DNA of 64,000 nucleotides from an uncultured Dorea sp. (GTDB taxonomy: Bacteria; Bacillota; Clostridia; Lachnospirales; Lachnospiraceae), in assembly GCA_948602995.1 (NCBI GenBank), contig CAPEBR010000011.1, positions 11,617 through 75,616 of the forward strand, given 5' to 3'. Position 1 is the first letter of the stretch. Each line of letters begins with the position of its first letter. Made by a program: the position numbers and the translations under genes. The notes beneath the pieces were generated by a model that was not told the DNA's origin, did no database searches, and saw only the letters and a program-made list of their open reading frames with translations. Shown piece by piece: positions 18,101 through 25,433 of the stretch.

Positions 18101-19367
18101 TGTCCAGGATGCAGTCTACATCAGGCTCAAAGAAAGAGGCCGCATAATAATGTGATACCGTCTCCACTTCCCCTTCATCAAGAAGAAGAGCCGCCTGAAT
18201 CAGAGCCTCGCCGTAGCCGGTGGAACAGGAGTGTACGATCTGGACATCTTCCGGAAGCTGACTGTAAATATCTTTGATGGCACGGATGGTAGTACCAAGA
18301 GGATCCCCTTCATTATTCTGATAAAAGGAATATAGAAGCGTTCCGTCCCCGCCTACAAGCGCAGCCTTTGTGGTAGTGGAGCCTGCATCAATTCCAAGAA
18401 AAGCCTTTCCTTTATAAGACGCAAGATCCTTAAAAGGAACCTGGTGCTTTGCATGACGGTTTTTAAAGGAATGGTAATCCTCCTCTGTGGCAAAGAGTGG
18501 TTCCATGCGGTCTACCTCAAAGTCCATCTTGATCTTCCGGTCAAGACGGTTCTGCATTTCCTGGAGAGGAACACGCAGATCCTTTTTTGAATTCAATGCA
18601 GAGCCGATGGCGGCAAACAGATGGGAATGGTTCGGGGCGATGGTATGCTCGTCATCCAGCTTCAGGGTACGGACAAAGGCCTCCTTTAGCTCAGATAAGA
18701 AATGGAGGGGACCGCCGAGGAAGGCAACGTGTCCCCGGATGGGCTTTCCACAGGCAAGACCGCTGATAGTCTGATTTACCACGGCCTGGAAGATGGAAGC
18801 TGCCAGATCTTCTTTGGCAGCCCCCTCATTAATCAGGGGCTGGATATCGGTCTTTGCAAATACGCCGCATCTTGCTGCAATCGGGTACATGGCTTTATAT
18901 TTTTTTGCATAATCATTCAGTCCGGAAGCATCCGTCTGGAGGAGGGATGCCATCTGGTCAATAAAGGAGCCGGTGCCTCCGGCGCATACGCCGTTCATGC
19001 GCTGCTCCACATTCCCGCCCTCAAAGTAGATAATTTTGGCATCCTCGCCTCCCAGTTCAATGGCAACATCTGTCTGGGGGGCATAATCCTGAAGTGCTGT
19101 GGATACTGCAATTACTTCCTGCACAAAGGGGACTCCAAGATGCCTGGCAAGTGTAAGGCCTCCGGAACCGGTAATAACAGGAGATGCAGTTACTGTTCCA
19201 AGTTTATAAATCGCGCGTCCTAAAAGGTCTGACAGGGTCTCCTGAATATTTGCAAAATGTCTCTCATAATCGGAAAATACCACTTCATTGCCGGAATCCA
19301 GTAAAGCAATCTTCACTGTCGTGGAACCAATATCAATTCCAAGAGTGTATAGCTCTTTCCTGCTCAT
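15111..19367 (-). CDS. 2-hydroxyacyl-CoA dehydratase activase-like giant fusion (BadF/BcrA ATPase x2, DUF2229, HgdB-like)
   Basis: The 1418-residue cytosolic protein contains two ASKHA-fold activase domains, one at about residues 8-270 (GIDIGSTTVK, CAGGTGSFIDQM) and one at about 322-585 (GIDAGSTTTK, ACSSGCGSFIE), then a CRGCTNNCRL cysteine cluster near residue 595, a DUF2229 domain from about residue 670 (IGIPRVLNMYENYPFW) and a C-terminal region resembling dehydratase subunits HgdB/HgdC (about 950-1400). In the known systems the activase injects an electron, driven by ATP, into the dehydratase. The substrate of these giant fusions is unknown. The gene stands alone, is preceded by a long structured leader, and ends in a palindromic repeat. 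AAAGGAGT precedes the ATG. Confidence 0.88.
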   Translation of the reverse strand: MSRKELYTLGIDIGSTTVKIALLDSGNEVVFSDYERHFANIQETLSDLLGRAIYKLGTVTASPVITGSGGLTLARHLGVPFVQEVIAVSTALQDYAPQTDVAIELGGEDAKIIYFEGGNVEQRMNGVCAGGTGSFIDQMASLLQTDASGLNDYAKKYKAMYPIAARCGVFAKTDIQPLINEGAAKEDLAASIFQAVVNQTISGLACGKPIRGHVAFLGGPLHFLSELKEAFVRTLKLDDEHTIAPNHSHLFAAIGSALNSKKDLRVPLQEMQNRLDRKIKMDFEVDRMEPLFATEEDYHSFKNRHAKHQVPFKDLASYKGKAFLGIDAGSTTTKAALVGGDGTLLYSFYQNNEGDPLGTTIRAIKDIYSQLPEDVQIVHSCSTGYGEALIQAALLLDEGEVETVSHYYAASFFEPDVDCILDIGGQDMKCIKIKNQTVDSVQLNEACSSGCGSFIETFAKSLNYSVEDFAHEAIFASHPIDLGTRCTVFMNSKVKQAQKEGAAVADISAGLAYSVIKNALFKVIKVSDASELGSHIVVQGGTFYNDAVLRSFEKIAGCQVIRPDIAGIMGAFGAALIARERYRECEGTTMLSIEDIESLDYSTTMTKCRGCTNNCRLTINHFSGGRKFITGNRCERGLGKEKSENHLPNLFEYKLKRYFDYTPLREEEAKRGTIGIPRVLNMYENYPFWFTFFHTLGFRVVLSPASTRKIYELGIDSIPSESECYPAKLAHGHVQWLINKGIQHIFYPSIPYERNEFADASNHYNCPIVTSYPENIKNNIDTIVHGEVDFIHPFLSLKNEETISSRLIQELSEKFSLSAGEIRSAVHAAWTELESCRADMRRKGEETVEYLDRTGNRGIVLAGRPYHIDPEVNHGIPELVNSYNIAVLTEDSISHLHPAERPLNVMDQWMYHSRLYAAANFVKTKDNLDLIQLNSFGCGLDAVTTDQVADILTGSDKIYTSLKIDEVNNLGAARIRVRSLLAAIRVREQRKEPRAIYSSAITKVAFTQEMRKDYTILCPQMSPIHFELLEPAFAASGYRIKVLPNDNKRAVDVGLKYVNNDACYPSLMVVGQIMEAILSGEYDTDKIAVIISQTGGGCRASNYIGFIRRALKKAGYEHIPVISINLSGLEGNPGFKLTPLLLLRGIYAVILGDIFMKCVYRLRPYEAVPGSVNAMHEKWKKVCQKFLSEGYPSRRRFKKLCRDIIGDFDHNIELLDIQKPRVGVVGEILVKFLPAANNYLVETLESEGAEAVVPDLLDFLFYCFYNQNFKVEKLGFKKSKAAMANLGIRALEWFRAPASQAFQESSRFDAPADIRHLGKMASEIVSLGNQTGEGWFLTGEMLELIHSGAPNIVCTQPFACLPNHVVGKGVIKELRRRYPHSNIVAIDYDPGASEVNQLNRLKLMLSTANKNMLGTGQF

Positions 19368-19397
19368 AATATATGTACTCCTTTTTGTTATTACAAA

Positions 19398-19598
19398 TAT
19401 GATGTAAGCGTCAAAAGGTATTTTGACGCTTCTGATACACGGATTGTTCCGTGCTTACGCACTCTCACAATCCTAAAACACCTCGAATCCGCTCATTTTT
19501 TCTACGAAAAATGGCTGCTTCCCGGTGTTTTACGCGTCGGGGAGTCATGCTTTTTCATGCAAGCATGAAACGCATGACTTTTTTACGCTTGTATCACA
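19398..19598 (-). other. Four-hairpin structured leader or MITE-like element upstream of the activase gene
   Basis: Four strong hairpins follow each other: AAGCGTCAAAA (19406-19416) with 19421-19431; GGATTGT (19441-19447) with 19467-19473 enclosing GTGC/GCAC; AAAACACC (19475-19482) with 19524-19531 enclosing CATTTTT/AAAAATG; and AGTCATGC (19543-19550) with 19572-19579 enclosing TTTCATGC/GCATGAAA. The ends (TGATGTAAGCGT at 19400 and ACGCTTGTATCA ending 19596) match as imperfect 12-bp inverted repeats. A promoter at 19615-19643 on the minus strand would transcribe all of it as a leader of about 240 nt. It could be a regulatory RNA or a small non-autonomous mobile element. Confidence 0.6.
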
Positions 19599-19614
19599 AA
19601 TATTGAACTGTTAC

Positions 19615-19643
19615 ATTATACGACAAATAATGCAAAAATACAA
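19615..19643 (-). promoter_or_regulatory. Promoter of the activase gene
   Basis: On the minus strand TTGTAT (19638-19643) and TATAAT (19615-19620) are separated by 17 bp. The same hexamer pair with the same spacing precedes the tRNA-Leu gene. It predicts transcription starting near 19608. Confidence 0.6.
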
Positions 19644-19705
19644 TTCTCAAATTATTGCCAAAATATTAAATCTGCGTAAAAAGTATGCAATCTTTTACGG
19701 CAGAA

Positions 19706-19734
19706 TTGACAAATAATACTTGAAAAGGTAAAAT
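19706..19734 (+). promoter_or_regulatory. Promoter of the rhomboid-like gene
   Basis: TTGACA (19706-19711) and TAAAAT (19729-19734) are spaced by 17 bp. Transcription would start near 19741, which argues for the internal start codon of the gene (19799) over the one at 19751. Confidence 0.65.
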
Positions 19735-19798
19735 TAATGGAGCAACAAAAATGAGGCTGCAAAATAACTGCAGCAAAAAGAGAACAGGGAGTATGCGT

Positions 19799-20665
19799 AT
19801 GAATTGGTTAGATAAGCTGGAACGGAAATTTGGCAGATATGCCATACCGAATCTGATGTACTATATTATTATTCTTTATGGGATTGGCTTTGTACTTGAT
19901 TTGTTCAATCCGGAGTTTTATAGCAGGTATCTGTGCCTTGATATGGGGGCTGTTTTCCAGGGGCAGGTGTGGAGACTTGTTACCTTTATAATAGAAGCGC
20001 CATCCAACAGTTTGATTTTTATCCTGTTTGTACTGCATCTGTATTATATGATTGGGATGGAGCTTGAGCGGGCATGGGGAACATTCCGGTTTAACGTGTA
20101 TTTTTTCTCGGGCGTGTTTTTCCATATTCTTGCGGCGCTTCTTGTTTATATTGTGACAGAAATTTCGCTCCCCATGAGCGTGTGGTATCTGAATATGTCC
20201 CTGTTTTTTGCCTTTGCAGCCCTGTATCCGAATGTGGAATTCCTGCTGTTTCTGATTCTTCCGGTTAAGGTAAAGTGGCTTGCCCTTCTTGACGGACTTT
20301 ATTTTGCCTACGGGATTCTGCAGGCGTTTTTACCGGCCTATGGCGGCGGCATGTTCGGGATTATGTATAAGGCGAATGCGGCGGCGGCATTTGTGTCCCT
20401 GCTTAACTTCCTGATCTTTTTCCTGGGGTCAAGGAATCTGCGTCCCTACAGCCCGGGACAGGTAAAGAGAAAGAGGGAATTTAAAAAGAATATCCGCAAG
20501 GCATCTAAGCCTGTGAACTATGGCGGCGGTGCATCGCATAAATGTGCAGTATGTGGCCGGACAGACCTGGATGATCCCAGTCTGGAATTCAGGTATTGCT
20601 CAAAGTGCAATGGAAATTATGAGTATTGCCAGGAGCACCTGTTTACACACACTCATGTTAAATAA
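19799..20665 (+). CDS. Rhomboid-like membrane protein with C-terminal zinc ribbon
   Basis: The 288-residue protein has six or so membrane helices (residues about 18-215) in a rhomboid-like layout, including GQVWRLVTF before helix 2 and a FGxYYxxG-type segment (WGTFRFNVYFFSG). The expected GxSG catalytic motif is absent; the equivalent helix reads LNMSLFFAFAALYPN, so it is probably not an active protease. The C-terminal 60 residues are basic and end in a CAVCG...CSKC zinc-binding pair. Start 19799 has AGGGAG 7 nt upstream; 19793 and 19751 are alternatives. Pyruvate kinase follows 20 nt later. The function is unknown. Confidence 0.75.
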   Translation: MNWLDKLERKFGRYAIPNLMYYIIILYGIGFVLDLFNPEFYSRYLCLDMGAVFQGQVWRLVTFIIEAPSNSLIFILFVLHLYYMIGMELERAWGTFRFNVYFFSGVFFHILAALLVYIVTEISLPMSVWYLNMSLFFAFAALYPNVEFLLFLILPVKVKWLALLDGLYFAYGILQAFLPAYGGGMFGIMYKANAAAAFVSLLNFLIFFLGSRNLRPYSPGQVKRKREFKKNIRKASKPVNYGGGASHKCAVCGRTDLDDPSLEFRYCSKCNGNYEYCQEHLFTHTHVK

Positions 20666-20685
20666 ATTAGAAAGGAACAGACGAG

Positions 20686-22122
20686 ATGAAAAAAACGAAG
20701 ATTATCTGTACGATGGGACCGAACTCTGACAACGAGGAGGTACTAAGAAGCCTTGTGCGCGGCGGGATGGATATTGCCAGGTTTAATTTTTCGCATGGCA
20801 CCCATGAAGAGCAGAAGGCAAGGATGGACATGTTAAAAAGGATCCGGGACGAGGAGAAGAAGCCTGTCGCAATCCTTCTGGATACCAAAGGGCCGGAGAT
20901 CCGTACCGGAGTCTTAAAGGAAGGAAAGAAGGTGCATCTGGAGGACGGCGCTCTCTTTACTCTTACGACAGAGGAGATCGAAGGTGATGAAAACAAGGTC
21001 TTTATTACCTATCCGGGTCTTGTAGAGGATGTGCAGATCGGAAGCCGGATTCTGATTGATGATGGTCTGATTGAGTTAAAGGTGAAGAATAAAAAGGGGC
21101 CGGAGATTATCTGCGGAGTTATCAACGGTGGTGAGCTGGGAGAGAGAAAGGGTGTGAACGTTCCGGATGTTCCAGTAAGACTTCCGGCGATTACAGATAA
21201 GGACAGGGACGATATCCGGTTTGGCGTTGAGCAGAAGATTGATTTTATTGCGGCGTCCTTTGTCCGGAATGCAGAGTGTATTCTGGAGATCCGCTCCTTC
21301 CTGAAATCCTGCGATGCGCCGTACATACCTATTATTGCCAAGATTGAGAATGGAGAAGGGATTAAGAATATTGACGAGATTATCCGCTGTGCGGACGGGG
21401 TCATGGTGGCAAGAGGAGACCTTGGCGTGGAGATTCCTGCAGAGGAGGTTCCATATCTCCAGAAGATGATGATACAAAAATGCAATGATAATTATAAACC
21501 AGTTATTACAGCGACTCAGATGCTGGATTCTATGATGCGCAATCCCCGTCCTACAAGGGCTGAGGTGACGGATGTGGCGAATGCTGTCTATGACGGGACG
21601 GATGCGGTTATGCTCTCAGGAGAGACAGCGGCCGGAAAGTATCCGGTAGAGGCACTTCGTATGATGGTGCACATCGTAGAAAATACAGAAGAGCACCTGG
21701 ATTATAAGACTATGCTTCAGAAGGCTGAGGAGCATCATTTAAAGAGTGCTTCAAGCGCCCTTGCCCATGCAACTGTGACTACAGCGCAGAATCTTCAGGC
21801 AAAATGCATTATCACTCCGACTGTATCCGGGGCAACAGCGAGAGTCGTATCAAAGTTTAAACCAAAGACGGAGATTATCGGGATGTCCCCGAGCGAGGCG
21901 ACACTTAGGAGAATGCAGATCTACTGGGGCGTAAGGCCGCTGAAGTCAATTGAAGCAGGCTCAACAGACGAGATCTGTAACAGTGCGCTGGATCTGGTCT
22001 GTGCCAAGCAGCTTGCAGAGACCGGGGATGTTGTAGTGCTGACAGCGGGAATCCCTTCCCCCGCAATAGGCGGATACAAGACAGGCGTCAGCAATATGAT
22101 GAAGATTACAGTAGTAGAATAA
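20686..22122 (+). CDS. pyk: Pyruvate kinase
   Basis: This glycolytic enzyme converts phosphoenolpyruvate and ADP to pyruvate and ATP. The 478-residue protein contains the N-terminal KIICTMGP strand, the IIAKIENGEGIKNIDEI catalytic Lys segment, MVARGDLGVEIP, and the TATQMLDSM and GTDAVMLSGETAAGKYP blocks. It has the short form without the extra C-terminal PEP-utiliser domain present in some Firmicutes. GAAAGGAACAG precedes the start. The next gene begins 4 nt after its stop, which makes a pyk-xpaC-telA transcript likely. Confidence 0.97.
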   Translation: MKKTKIICTMGPNSDNEEVLRSLVRGGMDIARFNFSHGTHEEQKARMDMLKRIRDEEKKPVAILLDTKGPEIRTGVLKEGKKVHLEDGALFTLTTEEIEGDENKVFITYPGLVEDVQIGSRILIDDGLIELKVKNKKGPEIICGVINGGELGERKGVNVPDVPVRLPAITDKDRDDIRFGVEQKIDFIAASFVRNAECILEIRSFLKSCDAPYIPIIAKIENGEGIKNIDEIIRCADGVMVARGDLGVEIPAEEVPYLQKMMIQKCNDNYKPVITATQMLDSMMRNPRPTRAEVTDVANAVYDGTDAVMLSGETAAGKYPVEALRMMVHIVENTEEHLDYKTMLQKAEEHHLKSASSALAHATVTTAQNLQAKCIITPTVSGATARVVSKFKPKTEIIGMSPSEATLRRMQIYWGVRPLKSIEAGSTDEICNSALDLVCAKQLAETGDVVVLTAGIPSPAIGGYKTGVSNMMKITVVE

Positions 22123-22126
22123 CAGA

Positions 22127-23353
22127 ATGGATGAGCAGAAGATGATGAATCAAGATTGGGAAAGCTTTGGAGAGGAGATTCGAAAGAATGTCCAGGATGC
22201 CATTGACGCACAGGATTTTAACAGACTGAATCAGAGAGTGACAGATACGGTCAACAGCGCCGTGGAAGGGATTGCGAAAACCATAAGGAATGCAGGAAGT
22301 GCAGCCCTCAGACCGGTGAATCCACACTGCAGAGAGCCAAAGTCGGAAGCTTATGTGCAGCCAAAGCCGGCAGAGCTTTACCGGGGAGTCACATCTGTAA
22401 ATGCAGGAGGAACGGCACTTGCGATTACCGGAGGAGTAATGGGAGGAGTCTTCCTCCTCCTTTTTGTGGGCTTTGCCCTGGGAGCATGGATAAATGAGAT
22501 TCACAATACAGGCTATATTATTGCCATGGCGGTCTTTCTGATTCTTGGGACAGGCGGCGCTGTCCTGGGGCGCTGGGGGAGTGTTCTGAAAGGACGTGTG
22601 AGGAGGTTCCGGTCCTATATCAGAATTCTTGGACAAAGAGAATACTGCAATGTCAGGGAGCTTGCAGACGGAATCAATAAGAACCCGAAGTATGTATTAA
22701 AGGATCTGGAGCAGATGCTCCAGAAGGGCTGGTTCAGGCAGGGACATCTGGACGGACAGAGAACCTGTCTTATTGTAAGTCATAACATGTACGGACAGTA
22801 TCTGAAGCTTGAAGAGGACAGGAAGAGAAGCGAAGAAGACAAAAAAGCTGCCATATTCGAAAAAGAGCAGAAAAACTTAAGACAGCAGGAGGAAAACAGC
22901 AGGCTTTCCCCGCAGGTCAGAAAAGTGATTGAGGCGGGAGATGCTTATGTGGAGAAAATCCGGGCATGCAACGATGCGATTCCAGGGGCAGAAATTTCCG
23001 CAAAGATCTCCCGTATGGAGACAGTCATTGACCGCATTTTTGACCGTGTGGAGCAGAATCCAGAGGCTGTGGACGATATCCGCCGGATGATGGATTACTA
23101 TCTTCCTACAACCATTAAGCTGTTAGAGGCGTATCAGGAACTTGACGCCCAGCCGGTTGACGGCGCAAACATACGCTCCTCGAAGGAGGAGATTGAAAAG
23201 ACACTGGATACACTGAACACGGCGTTTGAGAAGCTTTTGGACAGCCTGTTCCAGGATACGGCGTGGGATGTATCCTCAGACATTTCCGTGCTTCGGACTA
23301 TGCTTGCGCAGGAAGGACTTACAGAGGACGGGTTAAGAAAGGAGAGATTATGA
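22127..23353 (+). CDS. XpaC-like membrane protein (5-bromo-4-chloroindolyl phosphate hydrolysis family)
   Basis: The 408-residue protein has an N-terminal acidic amphipathic region, two membrane helices (residues about 98-122 and 127-147), a winged-helix-like segment (EYCNVRELADGINKNPKYVLKDLEQML) and a long helical C-terminal domain. This layout and the immediate TelA partner match the XpaC/TelA pair, found widely in Firmicutes near stress genes. The ATG at 22127 has a weak ribosome site; 22142 (MMNQDWE) is an alternative. It overlaps telA by ATGA. The biochemical role is not established. Confidence 0.82.
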   Translation: MDEQKMMNQDWESFGEEIRKNVQDAIDAQDFNRLNQRVTDTVNSAVEGIAKTIRNAGSAALRPVNPHCREPKSEAYVQPKPAELYRGVTSVNAGGTALAITGGVMGGVFLLLFVGFALGAWINEIHNTGYIIAMAVFLILGTGGAVLGRWGSVLKGRVRRFRSYIRILGQREYCNVRELADGINKNPKYVLKDLEQMLQKGWFRQGHLDGQRTCLIVSHNMYGQYLKLEEDRKRSEEDKKAAIFEKEQKNLRQQEENSRLSPQVRKVIEAGDAYVEKIRACNDAIPGAEISAKISRMETVIDRIFDRVEQNPEAVDDIRRMMDYYLPTTIKLLEAYQELDAQPVDGANIRSSKEEIEKTLDTLNTAFEKLLDSLFQDTAWDVSSDISVLRTMLAQEGLTEDGLRKERL

Positions 23354-24480
23354 ACAATGAATTTGAGAATTTTTCGACAGTGCCAGAACTGACATTAGAG
23401 CCCTTTAAGGAGGAGGAACAGTTACCGGCTGCTGAGGAAAAGCAGAAAGAGATTTTTAACGATGATATACTGTCAGCGGAAGAGAGACGGGCTGTAGATG
23501 CGTTTGCAATGAAGATTGATCTTACGAATTCAACAGCAATTCTTCAGTTCGGCGCCGGGACACAGAAAAAAATGGCAGACTTTTCAGAATCAGCCCTTGA
23601 AAATGTAAAGACAAAGGATTTGGGAGAGATCGGAGATCTTCTGTCTGATGTGGTGAAAGAGCTTAAGAACTTTGACGAAGAGGAAGAAAAGGGATTCCTG
23701 GGGATGTTTAAAAAGACCTCCAACAGGATTCAGTCCATGAAGTCGAAGTATGCAAAGGCAGAGACAAATATTGCGCAGATTTGCCGGGTACTTGAGAATC
23801 ATCAGGTGCAGCTTCTTAAGGATATTGCCATACTGGACAAGATGTATGAGCTGAACCTGACGTATTTTAAAGAACTTTCCATGTATGTTCTGGCGGGAAA
23901 GAAGAAGCTTTCAGATGTGCGCCAAAGGGAGCTTCCAGAACTTCTCGCAAGGGCAAAAAGAAGTGGTCTGGCTGAGGACGCCCAGGCGGCAAGGGATCTT
24001 GACTCTATGTGCAGCCGGTTTGAGAAGAAGCTCCACGACCTGGAGCTTACGAAGACTGTCTCCATGCAGACGGCGCCGCAGATCCGTCTGATTCAGAGCA
24101 ATGACACACTTATGGCGGAAAAGATCCAGTCCACGCTTGTTAATACGGTGCCTCTGTGGAAGAGCCAGATGGTGCTGGCACTGGGAGTGGAGCATTCCTC
24201 CCAGGCAGCTGCGGCACAGCGGGAAGTTACAGATATGACCAATGAGCTTCTGAGAAAGAATGCAGAAAAGCTGAAGATCGCAACCATTGAGACTGCGAAG
24301 GAATCAGAGAGAGGAATCATAGAGATTGAGACACTGAAGGCTACCAATGAGGCCTTGATTTCTACCTTTGATGAGGTGATGCAGATCCAGGCTGAGGGAA
24401 GAAGGAAGCGTGCAGAGGCAGAAAAAGAGATGCTGCGCCTTGAGAGGGAACTGAAAGGAAAACTTCTGGCCGTTAGTTAG
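23350..24480 (+). CDS. telA: TelA-family toxic anion resistance protein
   Basis: The 376-residue, mostly helical protein carries the TelA domain throughout (residues about 50-360), including the central DKMYELNLTYFKELSMYVLAGKK-like region and the conserved QIRLIQSNDTLMAEKIQ segment. Family members are linked to tellurite, antimicrobial and detergent tolerance, without a defined mechanism. The start at 23350 lies in the stop of the XpaC-like gene; an upstream in-frame ATG would encode residues overlapping that gene and lacks a ribosome site. A copy of the 125-bp dispersed repeat starts at its stop codon. Confidence 0.9.
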   Translation: MNNEFENFSTVPELTLEPFKEEEQLPAAEEKQKEIFNDDILSAEERRAVDAFAMKIDLTNSTAILQFGAGTQKKMADFSESALENVKTKDLGEIGDLLSDVVKELKNFDEEEEKGFLGMFKKTSNRIQSMKSKYAKAETNIAQICRVLENHQVQLLKDIAILDKMYELNLTYFKELSMYVLAGKKKLSDVRQRELPELLARAKRSGLAEDAQAARDLDSMCSRFEKKLHDLELTKTVSMQTAPQIRLIQSNDTLMAEKIQSTLVNTVPLWKSQMVLALGVEHSSQAAAAQREVTDMTNELLRKNAEKLKIATIETAKESERGIIEIETLKATNEALISTFDEVMQIQAEGRRKRAEAEKEMLRLERELKGKLLAVS

Positions 24481-24600
24481 TTACTGTTCATACAGATCTG
24501 TGCATTCACTGCACAGATCGTAAGAAAGTGATTCAGGAGTGAGCAAATCCCATTCGCGGAGCGAATTTTAGATGGACTTGCGAATGTTACTGATTACGGT
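24478..24600. repeat. Dispersed multi-hairpin repeat, copy A
   Basis: It begins at the telA stop with TAGTTACTGTTCATACAG. A 9-bp hairpin (ATCTGTGCA / TGCACAGAT) is followed by GATTCAGG.GTGAGCAAATCC and ATTCGCGGAGCGAAT. Copies B and C share the layout, but the first stem in A differs on both arms in a paired manner. The 3' end has decayed (ACTGATTACGGTGCAGG). Confidence 0.85.
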
Positions 24601-24619
24601 GCAGGAATGTAAAAAAAGA

Positions 24620-24648
24620 TTGACAGATGGGAACGAATGGTTTATAGT
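24620..24648 (+). promoter_or_regulatory. Promoter of the TrmB-like regulator
   Basis: TTGACA (24620-24625) and TATAGT (24643-24648) are spaced by 17 bp. The predicted start near 24655 leaves a leader with a 10-bp GC-rich hairpin (24681-24690 with 24696-24705) 16 nt before the chosen start codon. The promoter rules out translation from ATG codons before it. Confidence 0.7.
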
Positions 24649-24721
24649 GTTCCATGAAAGAACTACTAGAAAGGCTGTGACAGGCGGTCCGGTTCGGGCC
24701 GCCTGCAGATATGTGAAGGTG

Positions 24722-25432
24722 ATGGAAGGAAAAACATTTGTAGAGCGTTTGATGGAATTTGCCCTTACAAGACAGGAGGCTGGAATCTATGAATGCCTTC
24801 TGAGAGAAGGGAAGATTACGGGATATGAGGTGGCGAAGCAGTTAGGGATCTCAAGATCCAACGCTTATAATTCTCTTGCCAGCATGACAGAAAAGGGTGC
24901 GGCCTGTCTGGTAGAAGAGGGGACAACGAGAAAATATGCGCCTGTCCCTTTGGATGAATTCTGCAAAAACCGTATCCGCAGGCTGGAGAACCATACAAGA
25001 TGGCTGAAGGAGCATCTTCCCGAGGAGAAGACCTTTGTGGAAGGATATATTACCATTGAGGGTGCGGAGCATATACTGGATAAGATACGCAACCTCCTGC
25101 TTAAGACACAGGAACGGGTATATTTATCCTGCACCAGCAATTATCTGTTGTTATTCCTGGATGAATGCGAGACACTCACAAAAGCCAGAAAGAAAGTTGT
25201 TGTGATCACGGACCAGCCCGTGAGATTCGGCAACGCAAAGGTGTATGTGGGTTCTGACCGCGGGATGCAGATCGGTGTGATTGCAGATTCAAAATATGTT
25301 CTGACAGGAGAATACGGGGAAGGAAGCATGAATACCTGTTTATACTCTGGCCAGAAGAATTTCGTGGAGCTTTTTAAGCGGGCGCTGGCCAATGAAATGA
25401 AACTATTTGCAATGCAGGAGGAGAACCAGTAA
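24722..25432 (+). CDS. TrmB-family transcriptional regulator
   Basis: The 236-residue protein has an N-terminal TrmB winged helix (residues 1-75; LTRQEAGIYECLLREGKITGYEVAK and GISRSNAYNSL as recognition helix) followed by a short coiled coil and a C-terminal ligand-binding domain of the phospholipase D-like TrmB_C type. The start at 24722 is chosen because it lies downstream of a good promoter and begins the HTH fold; its ribosome site (AAGG) is unusually close. It precedes a decarboxylase gene by one base and is probably a local regulator of it. Confidence 0.82.
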   Translation: MEGKTFVERLMEFALTRQEAGIYECLLREGKITGYEVAKQLGISRSNAYNSLASMTEKGAACLVEEGTTRKYAPVPLDEFCKNRIRRLENHTRWLKEHLPEEKTFVEGYITIEGAEHILDKIRNLLLKTQERVYLSCTSNYLLLFLDECETLTKARKKVVVITDQPVRFGNAKVYVGSDRGMQIGVIADSKYVLTGEYGEGSMNTCLYSGQKNFVELFKRALANEMKLFAMQEENQ

Positions 25433-25433
25433 G

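Noticed and set aside
24681..24705. GC-rich hairpin considered as T-box or terminator
   Set aside because: There is no T-box core sequence and no T run after the stem.
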